Source: an uncultured Prevotella sp.
Lineage (GTDB): Bacteria > Bacteroidota > Bacteroidia > Bacteroidales > Bacteroidaceae
Direction: 5' to 3'
Length of the DNA: 64,000 bases
NCBI GenBank assembly: GCA_937898715.1
Contig: CALEKA010000005.1
Location: 1 to 64,000, forward strand
Positions 25,171 through 32,885 of this stretch are shown piece by piece. Made by a program: the position numbers and the translations under genes. Under the pieces are notes generated by a model, which did no database searches, was not told the origin of the DNA, and saw only the letters and a list, made by a program, of their open reading frames with translations. The stretch's first letter is position 1, and the number at the start of each line of letters is the position of its first letter.

Positions 25171-25995
25171 ATGGAAACAACTCAAGAACCCAGTGTGCCT
25201 CCTTCCCCGAAGGAAAAAGGCATAAAGATCACAGTAGCTACCGTCACATGGAATGCGGGCGACCTCATAGCCCGTACCATCCATAGTGTGGAAACGCAGA
25301 CCTATGGTCGTGTGGAACATCTCATCATCGATGGCAACTCTCACGACAACACCCTCGAACACGTACACCACTATCAAGAGCGCAACAGCCGAGCCGCCGT
25401 GCGCCACGAGATAGTGTGCATCAGTGAGCCCGACCACGGACTCTACGATGCCATGAACAAGGCCATCGATATGGCCACCGGACGATATATATTGTTTCTC
25501 AACGCAGGCGACACATTCCACTCGCCCGATACGTTGTCGGTTATAGCTCATGAGGCAGAAGCCTCTTCAGTCCTGCCCGCCGTGATCTATGGCGACACCC
25601 ATCTCGTAGATGGCGATGGACGCTTCCTGCGCACCCGTCGTCTCGCCCCACCCGAGCACCTCAATTGGCGCTCTTTCCGCGATGGTATGCTCGTATGCCA
25701 TCAAGCCTTTTTCGCTCGTACCGACTTGGCACGCCTCTTCCATTACGACCTCCGTTATCGCTTCTCGGCCGACTTCGATTGGTGCATACGCATCATGCGT
25801 GAGGCTGAGCGCGAGGGCCTTCCGCTGGTCAATGCGCATACCGTCGTGGCAGACTATCTGAGCGAGGGCATGACCACTCGCCATCACAAAGCATCTCTCC
25901 GCGAGCGTTTCCGCATCATGAAGCACCATTACGGACTGCTGACCACCCTCGTGCAGCATGCATGGTTCGTAGTGCGCAGCGTGACGAAGAAGTAA
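25171..25995 (+). CDS. Glycosyltransferase family 2 protein, 274 aa
   Basis: A GT-A fold enzyme. 'KITVATVTWNAGDLIARTIH' opens the fold, 'LIIDGNSHDNT' is the first Asp motif, and 'EPDHGLYDAMNKAIDMATG' with 'YILFLNAGD' gives the DxD-like metal/nucleotide-sugar site. 'FSADFDWCIR' is the acceptor-side ED/DD motif. A C-terminal hydrophobic stretch may touch the membrane. This pattern is that of WcaA/WcaE-like transferases acting on LPS or exopolysaccharide. It follows the GT4 gene by 145 bp across small palindromes, and probably acts in the same glycan pathway as waaA and the GT4 protein. Substrate unknown. Confidence 0.85.
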   Translation: METTQEPSVPPSPKEKGIKITVATVTWNAGDLIARTIHSVETQTYGRVEHLIIDGNSHDNTLEHVHHYQERNSRAAVRHEIVCISEPDHGLYDAMNKAIDMATGRYILFLNAGDTFHSPDTLSVIAHEAEASSVLPAVIYGDTHLVDGDGRFLRTRRLAPPEHLNWRSFRDGMLVCHQAFFARTDLARLFHYDLRYRFSADFDWCIRIMREAEREGLPLVNAHTVVADYLSEGMTTRHHKASLRERFRIMKHHYGLLTTLVQHAWFVVRSVTKK

Positions 25996-26071
25996 ATAAT
26001 TTAAGTATAAAGTATTAAGTATAAAGTATTACATACTTGCTGATTTCAGCCAATACTCAGATTTCAGCCAG

Positions 26072-26177
26072 TACTGGGGCGACGCGTCCCCGCGTCGGCA
26101 TCAAAAAGTCTTGAAGTTTAGTCTTAAATGAGAACTCTTTTTTTTTACGCCGACGCGAGGACGCGTCGCCCCCAGTA
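26072..26177. repeat. GACGCGTC palindromic repeat, copy 3
   Basis: ACTGGGGCGACGCGTCCCCG, continuing CGTCGGCATC, is mirrored by CGCCGACGCGAGGACGCGTC and GCCCCCAGT. The loop is about 50 bp and includes a T9 run. It lies between the GT2 gene and recX. Confidence 0.85.
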
Positions 26178-26254
26178 GATTCTGAATTCTCCTCTTGTAC
26201 ATATACATACTTTATAACCTCCAAACTCCAAACTCCAAACTGAGCGAAGCAAAC

Positions 26255-26701
26255 ATGTCCACCGACTTCTACTCATGGGCCACATCGCGCTGTTCGCAAA
26301 AGGAATATTGCCGTAGCGATATAGCCCAAAAACTCCGTACGAAAGGCGCTACCTCAGCAGAGATAGAAGCCCTGCTTGAGCGCTTAGAGACAGAACGCTA
26401 TATAGATGAAGAGCGCTATGCCCGTGCCTTCGTGTCCGATAAGTTCAGGTTCGACCATTGGGGACGCATCAAGATAGCCTACTCCTTGCGCCAGAAAGGC
26501 ATCAATGCCCATACCATAGAAGATGCCCTCGCCCAAATCGATGATGACGACTACCACCAGTCGCTCGCCGACTTCATAGCCTCCCGCCGTCGTACCACCA
26601 AGGCCGACTCTCCCTATGCCCTCAATCAGAAAATAGCACGCGCCGCCATCACCCGAGGCTTCGAACCGCAGATGGTATTCGACGCGCTGGGCGAGGATTA
26701 G
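26255..26701 (+). CDS. recX: Regulatory protein RecX, 148 aa
   Basis: RecX proteins bind RecA filaments and limit recombination and SOS activity. The frame is open from 26195, but the upstream part translates repeat-like sequence, and the ATG at 26255 starts the conserved protein (MSTDFYSWATSRCSQKEYC). The three helical RecX repeats are visible: 'SQKEYCRSDIAQKLRTKGA', 'RYIDEERYARAFVSDKFR' with 'WGRIKIAYSLRQKGI', and the C-terminal 'ALNQKIARAAITRGFEPQMV'. The length is usual for Bacteroidetes RecX. No recA lies nearby; the gene follows the glycosyltransferases across a palindromic repeat and is probably transcribed from its own promoter. Confidence 0.9.
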   Translation: MSTDFYSWATSRCSQKEYCRSDIAQKLRTKGATSAEIEALLERLETERYIDEERYARAFVSDKFRFDHWGRIKIAYSLRQKGINAHTIEDALAQIDDDDYHQSLADFIASRRRTTKADSPYALNQKIARAAITRGFEPQMVFDALGED

Positions 26702-26729
26702 CCGCCTTTTTTCTCCCTCCTTTCTCCAG

Positions 26730-26806
26730 CCAGTTCTGTGGGCGACGCGTCCCGCGTCGGCATCGCCTGCGTGCCGAAGCGAGACGCTTCGCCCACGGAA
26801 CTGGCT
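26730..26806. repeat. GACGCGTC palindromic repeat, short copy 4
   Basis: GCCAGTTCTGTGGGCGACGC, then GTCCCGCGTCGGCATCG, is mirrored by CGAGACGCTTCGCCCACGGA and ACTGGC. The arms are partly decayed and the loop is short. It opens the first repeat mosaic. Confidence 0.75.
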
Positions 26807-27382
26807 GAACGAAAGTCTTAACCCTTCCCCCCCCCCTATACAGAGAGTTTTTGCCAGGAAATGCCGTCGTCTTGCACCATTTCGTTCTAATACGTTGATA
26901 ATCAAAGGAAATGCAAGATTGCTTGCCTACACACTTCCTACACTTTCCCTACACGCCCGCCTGCACTCCCCTCTCTGCCCCACCCTCCCCAAAACATCCC
27001 CGTTAATCTTATCCGCAGTCGCTCCCGTCAGATTTATCCTATGATGCTGTCAGAATTACCCCACGGTGCTATAAAAATTACCCCACGGTGCTGTAGAAAT
27101 TACCCCACGGTGCTGTAAGAACTTTCCCATAGCCCATTTTGAGCCGGAAGAAAACTGAGGCCGACAGTGATGGATGAATGCAAGCAGTTCGCTCCCTGCC
27201 TACACACCGTGTATGCACTGAAAATCAATCTGTTGCAAAGACATAGTGACGGCAGTGAAAGTATAGACGTCCCAAAATGACGGAACGCGTGCGCGCGTAA
27301 GGGCCCAGAGAGAATACGCTCCCACTCCCATTCATCTTCATGCGTGAAAATGAAAAATTGCCGCAAATCACCCACAAGAAAA
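26807..27382. other. Gene-free repeat mosaic A
   Basis: No credible gene. It contains a C10 run (26827-26836), CGTTGATAATCA (26893-26904), a 'TTGCCTACACACTTCCTACA' segment (about 26921), a 22-bp tandem array (27036-27126) and a GCGTGCGCGCGTAAG motif (about 27287). The same modules recur in the same order at 43061-43735. Confidence 0.7.
27036..27126 (+). repeat. 22-bp tandem repeat array 2
   Basis: Three good units and one worn unit of 22 bp, with CCCCACGGTGCTGTA as the core, repeat from 27055, 27077 and 27099. Its reverse complement differs at only about four positions from the units at 43466-43570. Confidence 0.85.
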
Positions 27383-27414
27383 CTTGCAAAGACCCAAAAA
27401 AACTTTTAATTTTG
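27383..27414 (+). promoter_or_regulatory. Promoter of the fumarate reductase operon
   Basis: CTTG (27383-27386), 20 bp, TAATTTTG (27407-27414). It lies 140 bp before the frdC start. The same CTTG-N20-TAnnTTTG layout is found at 31291, 36083 and 60310. Confidence 0.65.
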
Positions 27415-27460
27415 CACGGAGAAAATGTGCACTCCCCATTTATGGGGAAAAACGCCGTGC
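27414..27460 (+). other. Structured leader of the fumarate reductase operon
   Basis: GCACGG (27414-27419) pairs with CCGTGC (27455-27460) and encloses a TCCCCATTTATGGGGA hairpin. It begins right at the predicted transcript start, so the 5' end of the mRNA would be folded. It may protect the message or control translation; no known riboswitch is recognised. Confidence 0.45.
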
Positions 27461-27554
27461 TTCATTTCGCCAAAGGGCGGACGCTGAGGCATGAGCGAGC
27501 ACGCAGAAGAAAATTCTATAATAATCTAAATATCAACTTAATTCAAATCATTTT

Positions 27555-28250
27555 ATGTGGTTAACTAACTCATCCATCGGACGGAAGGTAATCATGTCAG
27601 TCACTGGCATTGCGCTTATCCTGTTCCTCACATTCCATGGTTGCATGAACTTGGTGGCCCTCTTCTCAGAAGAAGGTTACAACTGGGTATGCGAAATGTT
27701 GGGTGCCAATTGGTATGCCGTAGTAGCTACCATCGGCCTCGCAGCACTCGTAGCCATCCACTTCATTTATGCCATCATCCTTACTTTGCAAAACCGCAAA
27801 GCACGTGGCAACAACCGCTATGCCGTTACCAGCAAGCCCGAAAAGGTAGAGTGGGCATCGCAGAACATGTTCGTGCTCGGTGTGATCATCGTGCTCGGTC
27901 TGTTGCTCCACTTGTTCAACTTCTGGTACAACATGATGTTTGCCGAACTCGTCAATGGTGGTATGCCTTTCGTTAACGACGTGGCCGACGCTGCCGATGG
28001 CTACGGCATGATTGCTCACACCTTTAGCAACCCCGTATTCACAGTTCTCTACATCATCTGGTTTGTAGCTATTTGGTTCCACATGACTCACGGCTTCTGG
28101 AGCGCTATGCAGACACTCGGCTGGAACGGCAAGATCTGGTTCAACCGCTGGCGCTGCATCGGCAATATCTACGTGACCGTGCTTATGCTCATCTTCCTCG
28201 TTGTAGCTCTCAAGTTCGCCTTCTGCGGTGGTGCTTGCTGCGCAGCGTAA
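27555..28250 (+). CDS. frdC: Fumarate reductase/succinate dehydrogenase cytochrome b subunit, 231 aa
   Basis: The membrane anchor of the b558-type succinate:quinone oxidoreductase of Bacteroidetes. It has five hydrophobic segments with histidines placed to bind two b hemes ('FLTFHGCMNL', 'LVAIHFIYAI', 'LLLHLFNFW', 'WFHMTHGFW'). It starts MWLTNSSIGRKVIMSVTGIA, typical of the family. It heads the frdCAB operon behind a consensus promoter and a folded leader. In anaerobic Bacteroidales the complex reduces fumarate to succinate using menaquinol, feeding succinate/propionate formation and building a proton gradient with other complexes; that direction is inferred from the lineage, since the same enzyme can run either way. 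Confidence 0.93.
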   Translation: MWLTNSSIGRKVIMSVTGIALILFLTFHGCMNLVALFSEEGYNWVCEMLGANWYAVVATIGLAALVAIHFIYAIILTLQNRKARGNNRYAVTSKPEKVEWASQNMFVLGVIIVLGLLLHLFNFWYNMMFAELVNGGMPFVNDVADAADGYGMIAHTFSNPVFTVLYIIWFVAIWFHMTHGFWSAMQTLGWNGKIWFNRWRCIGNIYVTVLMLIFLVVALKFAFCGGACCAA

Positions 28251-28374
28251 CCTAATTAAAGTGGAAAAAGTTGGAAGTTAGAAGCGTTGTGAGGACAGCA
28301 GTCAAAAAGTAACTTTATAACCTCATAACCTCAAAACTTAAAACTTAAAAACTTAACCCAAAGAAACTCCAATC

Positions 28375-30351
28375 ATGGCTAATATAGATTCTAAAATACC
28401 TCAAGGTCCCGTTGCTGAAAAGTGGACCAACTATAAAGCTCACCAGAAACTGGTGAACCCCGCCAACAAGCGTAAGCTCGACATCATCGTCGTAGGTACT
28501 GGTCTTGCTGGTGCATCAGCAGCCGCTTCGCTCGGCGAAATGGGTTTCAAGGTGCTCAACTTCTGCATCCAAGACTCTCCCCGTCGTGCTCACTCTATTG
28601 CCGCACAGGGTGGTATCAACGCTGCTAAGAACTATCAGAACGATGGCGACTCCGTATACCGCCTCTTCTACGATACCGTAAAGGGTGGTGACTACCGTGC
28701 TCGCGAAGCCAACGTATACCGCTTGGCAGAGGTGAGCGCCAACATCATCGACCAATGCGTGGCACAGGGCGTACCCTTCGCACGCGAATACGGCGGCCTC
28801 TTGGCCAACCGTTCTTTCGGTGGTGTGCAGGTGAGCCGTACTTTCTATGCTAAGGGTCAGACCGGTCAGCAGCTCTTGCTCGGTGCTTACTCAGCACTCA
28901 TGGCACAGGTTCACGCTGGCACAGTAAAGCTCTTCTGCCGCTATGAAATGCAGGACGTTGTCATCATCGATGGCCGTGCACGCGGTATCATCGCACGCAA
29001 CCTCATCACTGGTGAGCTCGAACGCTTCTCAGCTCACGCTGTAGTGCTCGCTACCGGTGGTTATGGCAATACCTACTTCCTCTCAACCAACGCAATGGGT
29101 TGTAACTGCTCAGCTGCCATCGCAGCCTACCGCAAGGGTGCTTACTTCGCCAACCCTGCTTACGTGCAGATCCACCCCACCTGTATCCCCGTTCACGGCG
29201 ACAAGCAGTCTAAGCTTACGCTTATGTCTGAGTCGCTCCGTAACGATGGTCGTATCTGGGTGCCCAAGAAGAAGGAAGACGCTATCAAGCTCCAAAAGGG
29301 CGAAATCAAGCCTACCGACATCAACGAGGCTGATCGTGACTACTATCTCGAGCGTCGTTACCCCGCATTCGGTAACCTCGTTCCCCGTGACGTTGCCAGC
29401 CGTGCAGCTAAGGAGCGTTGCGACGCTGGCTTCGGCGTAAACAACACCGGCCTTGCCGTATACCTCGACTTCACTGAAGCTATCGGCCGCCTCGGCATCG
29501 ACGTAGTGCTCCAGCGCTATGGCAACCTCTTCGATATGTACGAAGAAATCACCGACGTGAAGCCCGGACAGGTAGTACGCAAGGGCGACGACGGCATCGA
29601 GTATACCAACCCGATGATGATCTACCCCGCTATCCACTACACCATGGGCGGTCTGTGGGTAGACTACGAACTCTCTACCAACATCCCCGGCCTCTTCGCT
29701 ATTGGCGAGTGCAACTTCTCCGATCACGGTGCCAACCGTCTCGGTGCTTCCGCACTTATGCAGGGCTTGGCAGATGGCTACTTCGTACTCCCCTACACCA
29801 TCCAGAACTACCTCAGCGACCAGATCACCGTGCCCCGCTTCAGCACCGAACTCCCCGAGTTCGAAGCTGCAGAGAAGGCTGTTAAGGATCACATCGACCA
29901 CTTGCTCAACATCAACGGTAAGAAGTCTGTCGACAGCATCCACAAGGAACTCGGTCACATAATGTGGGAATACGTAGGTATGGCTCGCTCTAAGGAAGGC
30001 CTCCAGACAGCACTCACTAAGCTCAAGGAAATCCGCAAAGAATTCGAGACCAACCTCTTCGTACCTCATATCGAAGGTGTAAACGTTGAGCTCGACAAGG
30101 CTATCCGCCTCAACGACTTCATCACCATGGGTCAGCTCATCGCTATCGATGCCCTCTATCGTGAGGAATCATGCGGTGGTCACTTCCGCGTAGAACATCA
30201 GACGGAAGAAGGCGAAGCTAAGCGCGACGATAAGAACTGCTTCTACGTATCATGCTGGGAATACCAGGGTGAAGACAAGGATCCCGTGAAGTACGAAGAG
30301 CCCTTGAAGTATGAAGCAATCGAAGTAAAAACCCGTAACTACAAGAACTAA
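28375..30351 (+). CDS. frdA: Fumarate reductase/succinate dehydrogenase flavoprotein subunit, 658 aa
   Basis: It holds covalent FAD and the dicarboxylate site. The dinucleotide fold 'DIIVVGTGLAGASAAASLGE' is followed by 'RRAHSIAAQGGINAAKN', whose His carries the FAD. Further family marks are 'REYGGLLANRSFGGVQVSRT', 'IHPTCIP', 'ASRAAKERC' and 'NRLGASALMQGLADGYFVLP'. The length of 658 is that of the non-classical (b558) type, longer than E. coli FrdA. It lies 124 bp after frdC and 6 bp before frdB, in one operon. The soluble side faces the cytosol. The codon choice is strongly biased, as expected for a highly expressed gene. Confidence 0.96.
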   Translation: MANIDSKIPQGPVAEKWTNYKAHQKLVNPANKRKLDIIVVGTGLAGASAAASLGEMGFKVLNFCIQDSPRRAHSIAAQGGINAAKNYQNDGDSVYRLFYDTVKGGDYRAREANVYRLAEVSANIIDQCVAQGVPFAREYGGLLANRSFGGVQVSRTFYAKGQTGQQLLLGAYSALMAQVHAGTVKLFCRYEMQDVVIIDGRARGIIARNLITGELERFSAHAVVLATGGYGNTYFLSTNAMGCNCSAAIAAYRKGAYFANPAYVQIHPTCIPVHGDKQSKLTLMSESLRNDGRIWVPKKKEDAIKLQKGEIKPTDINEADRDYYLERRYPAFGNLVPRDVASRAAKERCDAGFGVNNTGLAVYLDFTEAIGRLGIDVVLQRYGNLFDMYEEITDVKPGQVVRKGDDGIEYTNPMMIYPAIHYTMGGLWVDYELSTNIPGLFAIGECNFSDHGANRLGASALMQGLADGYFVLPYTIQNYLSDQITVPRFSTELPEFEAAEKAVKDHIDHLLNINGKKSVDSIHKELGHIMWEYVGMARSKEGLQTALTKLKEIRKEFETNLFVPHIEGVNVELDKAIRLNDFITMGQLIAIDALYREESCGGHFRVEHQTEEGEAKRDDKNCFYVSCWEYQGEDKDPVKYEEPLKYEAIEVKTRNYKN

Positions 30352-30357
30352 TAAGCC

Positions 30358-31116
30358 ATGGCTAAGAACATATCTTTCACAATCAAGTATTGGAAGCAGA
30401 ATGGCCCCAAGGATGCGGGTCACTTCGACACTCGTGAGATGCACGACATCCCCGATGACACTTCATTCCTCGAAATGCTCGATATCCTCAACGAAGAACT
30501 CGTAGAGGAGGGCAAGGAACCCTTCGTATTCGACCACGACTGCCGCGAAGGTATCTGCGGTATGTGCTCACTCTATATCAATGGTACTCCCCACGGCAAG
30601 ACCGAGGCAGGTGCTACCACTTGTCAGCTCTACATGCGCCGCTTCAAAGATGGCGACGTGATCACAGTAGAGCCCTGGCGCTCAGCCGCATTCCCCGTAA
30701 TCAAGGACTGCATGGTCGATCGCTCAGCATTCGATAAGATCCAGGCAGCTGGTGGCTACATCAGCGTACGCACGGGTGCTCCCCAGGATGCCAACGCTAT
30801 CCTCATCCCTAAGCAAGATGCCGACGAGGCTATGGACTGCGCCACTTGCATCGGTTGCGGTGCTTGTGTAGCAGCTTGTAAGAATGGTTCTGCCATGCTC
30901 TTCGTAAGCTCTAAGGTAAGCCAGTTCGCACTCCTTCCCCAGGGACGTCCCGAAGCTGCTAAGCGTGCCAAGGCTATGGTAGCCAAGATGGACGAACTCG
31001 GCTTCGGTAACTGCACCAACACACGTGCTTGCGAGGCCGTATGCCCCAAGAACGAGTCTATCGCCAACATCGCTCGCCTCAACCGTGAGTTCATCAAGGC
31101 TAAGCTCGCCGACTAA
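30358..31116 (+). CDS. frdB: Fumarate reductase/succinate dehydrogenase iron-sulfur subunit, 252 aa
   Basis: It passes electrons between the FAD subunit and the heme b anchor. The three cluster motifs are complete: the 2Fe-2S cysteines in 'CREGICGMCSLYING' and 'TTCQLYMR', the 4Fe-4S motif 'CATCIGCGACVAACKNG', and the third-cluster motif 'CTNTRACEAVCPKNESI'. The short gap after frdA (6 bp) shows translational coupling. A terminator follows at 31200-31232, which closes the operon at three genes. Codon use is as biased as in frdA. Confidence 0.96.
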   Translation: MAKNISFTIKYWKQNGPKDAGHFDTREMHDIPDDTSFLEMLDILNEELVEEGKEPFVFDHDCREGICGMCSLYINGTPHGKTEAGATTCQLYMRRFKDGDVITVEPWRSAAFPVIKDCMVDRSAFDKIQAAGGYISVRTGAPQDANAILIPKQDADEAMDCATCIGCGACVAACKNGSAMLFVSSKVSQFALLPQGRPEAAKRAKAMVAKMDELGFGNCTNTRACEAVCPKNESIANIARLNREFIKAKLAD

Positions 31117-31199
31117 AGCCAAGCTAATACATCATCTTTAGCAACATGACGCGGCCGCCTTTTTAAACATTGCCTTTTTAGCGGTCACGGCTTTTATAC

Positions 31200-31232
31200 T
31201 CCCGCTGTACTCTCTCGGTGCAGCGGGATTTT
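31200..31232 (+). terminator. Terminator of frdCAB
   Basis: TCCCGCTG (31200-31207) and CAGCGGGA (31221-31228) form an 8-bp stem followed by TTTTGTG. It lies 84 bp after the frdB stop. Confidence 0.7.
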
Positions 31233-31290
31233 GTGTATCTATAGAAATAGAAGATAGAAAAGCAGTAAAGAAAATTAATATAGGGAAAAT

Positions 31291-31322
31291 CTTGCACGTG
31301 AAAGATTTATTATGTATGTTTG
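31291..31322 (+). promoter_or_regulatory. Promoter of the lipoprotein gene at 31412
   Basis: CTTG (31291-31294), 20 bp, TATGTTTG (31315-31322) gives the Bacteroidetes layout about 90 bp before the start codon. Confidence 0.65.
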
Positions 31323-31411
31323 CAATCAAATGTCAGAACATGACAAACAGAGAATATATAGAGAAATACAGAACATTATATATAAATAACCCTTAACACA
31401 TTATCCTATTT

Positions 31412-32746
31412 ATGAAAAAATCATGGACCCTTATGCTGGCTGCGGGACTGCTGTTGTCAGCACCCACTGCATTGCTCACCTCTTGTGGCGACGACGATCC
31501 TTCCGATTCTCCCGGAAGTGGAGATGTGGTAGACAATGGTGGCACCGTAGACGATGCGAAGCTCACACCCAGTCAGTCGAAGTCGCGTATGGAAACTGTG
31601 GCAAAGAACCTCATGAACCAGGTAGACTCACGCAACTTTAGCACTCTGTCCGAACTCTGCAACGACCTCTCTGCTACCATCGACGATATGGACAATGATA
31701 ACGTGAGCCATTGGGCGCAAGATTTGTTCGAGAGCATGTCTGTGCAGACAGGCAATCCAATTGAAGAAACATATTACAGCAGATATACCTACGACCGCCT
31801 CATCGTGCTCTCGCAATTCCATGGCAGATTCACAGCAACGAACGGTCAATGGACGTATGACAAGACTCCCACCAACCTCGAGTTCTTGATCAAAGATGCA
31901 AGTGGCAATCTCTGCACGTTGAGCGTCACCCCATCGGGCAACACTAAGAAAGTCTATATGGGCGAAGATTGGGACGAAAATGGTGTTTATGTCGGCAATG
32001 GACACTATTACTGGGAGGAAGATGTCTATTCTAACTACGTCATGGTGCCCGAACATATCTTGGTAAAGCTCACACAGGGCAACAGTACCCGCGCCGAGGT
32101 CAAGGTAGACATCGATCAGAGCCAGTTTGTAGGTCCAGAATACGACCTCTCAAAGGACGGCGTCTCTACCACCGCTACTATCAAGGTAGAGGACTACTCG
32201 CTGACCATCAATCGTGCCATGCACTCGGGAAGCGAAGGCTCTGCCGAAGTAAATGGCAGCATGAGCAAGAGTGGACAGGTGCTTGTAGAGTTTAGCGCCA
32301 AAGCTATCAATACAAAGTTTAACTCCCATGAAGAACTCACCACGGGTGGCCCTGTAGAGGCTTATGTCAATATCCTGGGACAGATGCAGCTGCGAGGCAC
32401 GTGCAGCAATGTGAAGACTTTCGTAGACTATCTGGAGAAGGCCGACGATGTGTCAGAAGAAACCAATGGAACGGCCTACAAGAACTATATCAATCAGGCC
32501 AACCAACTGATCAACGCAGGCATCTACTTCGACAATGGAAAGACACAGCAAGCATCTGTGAAGCTTATGTGCTTTAAGGATGAATACAATGGCGGACGCT
32601 ACGTATACTGGTACAGCGAGCCTGGCATTTATTTCGATGATAACACCTCTTACGCCATGGGCGACTACTTCAATCGCGACAACTTCGGTTCCGTGATAGA
32701 CATGTTCGAGCGCTTGCTCCGTGGCTACGAAGATTTGTTTGACTAA
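31412..32746 (+). CDS. Lipoprotein of unknown function, 444 aa
   Basis: The N-terminus MKKSWTLMLAAGLLLSAPTA runs into the lipobox 'LLTSC', followed by GDDDPSD. An acidic stretch directly after the cysteine is the kind of signal that takes Bacteroidetes lipoproteins to the cell surface. A Gly/Ser/Asp-rich linker to about residue 50 leads to a mature domain without any motif I recognise; it has helical segments (residues about 55-115) and beta-rich stretches with many Tyr/Trp. It has its own promoter and lies 140 bp before the TonB-dependent receptor, so it could belong to the same uptake locus. I cannot assign a function. Confidence 0.75.
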   Translation: MKKSWTLMLAAGLLLSAPTALLTSCGDDDPSDSPGSGDVVDNGGTVDDAKLTPSQSKSRMETVAKNLMNQVDSRNFSTLSELCNDLSATIDDMDNDNVSHWAQDLFESMSVQTGNPIEETYYSRYTYDRLIVLSQFHGRFTATNGQWTYDKTPTNLEFLIKDASGNLCTLSVTPSGNTKKVYMGEDWDENGVYVGNGHYYWEEDVYSNYVMVPEHILVKLTQGNSTRAEVKVDIDQSQFVGPEYDLSKDGVSTTATIKVEDYSLTINRAMHSGSEGSAEVNGSMSKSGQVLVEFSAKAINTKFNSHEELTTGGPVEAYVNILGQMQLRGTCSNVKTFVDYLEKADDVSEETNGTAYKNYINQANQLINAGIYFDNGKTQQASVKLMCFKDEYNGGRYVYWYSEPGIYFDDNTSYAMGDYFNRDNFGSVIDMFERLLRGYEDLFD

Positions 32747-32885
32747 TAGAACATCCTAATTGTATAAGAGAAGGTGCAACGCAAAGTATCTTCTCTTTAC
32801 AAGTAAACAAGATAATAGGAGTTTGAGAGTTCGCCTACATGGAAGCTTTCAAACTCCTTACTTAGCTTTATCTACCTACTTTTCA

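Noticed and set aside
26827..26836. C10 run as a phase-variation switch
   Set aside because: It lies in a gene-free mosaic, not in a reading frame or a promoter spacer that I can identify.
29110..30069. A 319-aa open frame opposite frdA
   Set aside because: A shadow of the flavoprotein gene with no start context or known motif.
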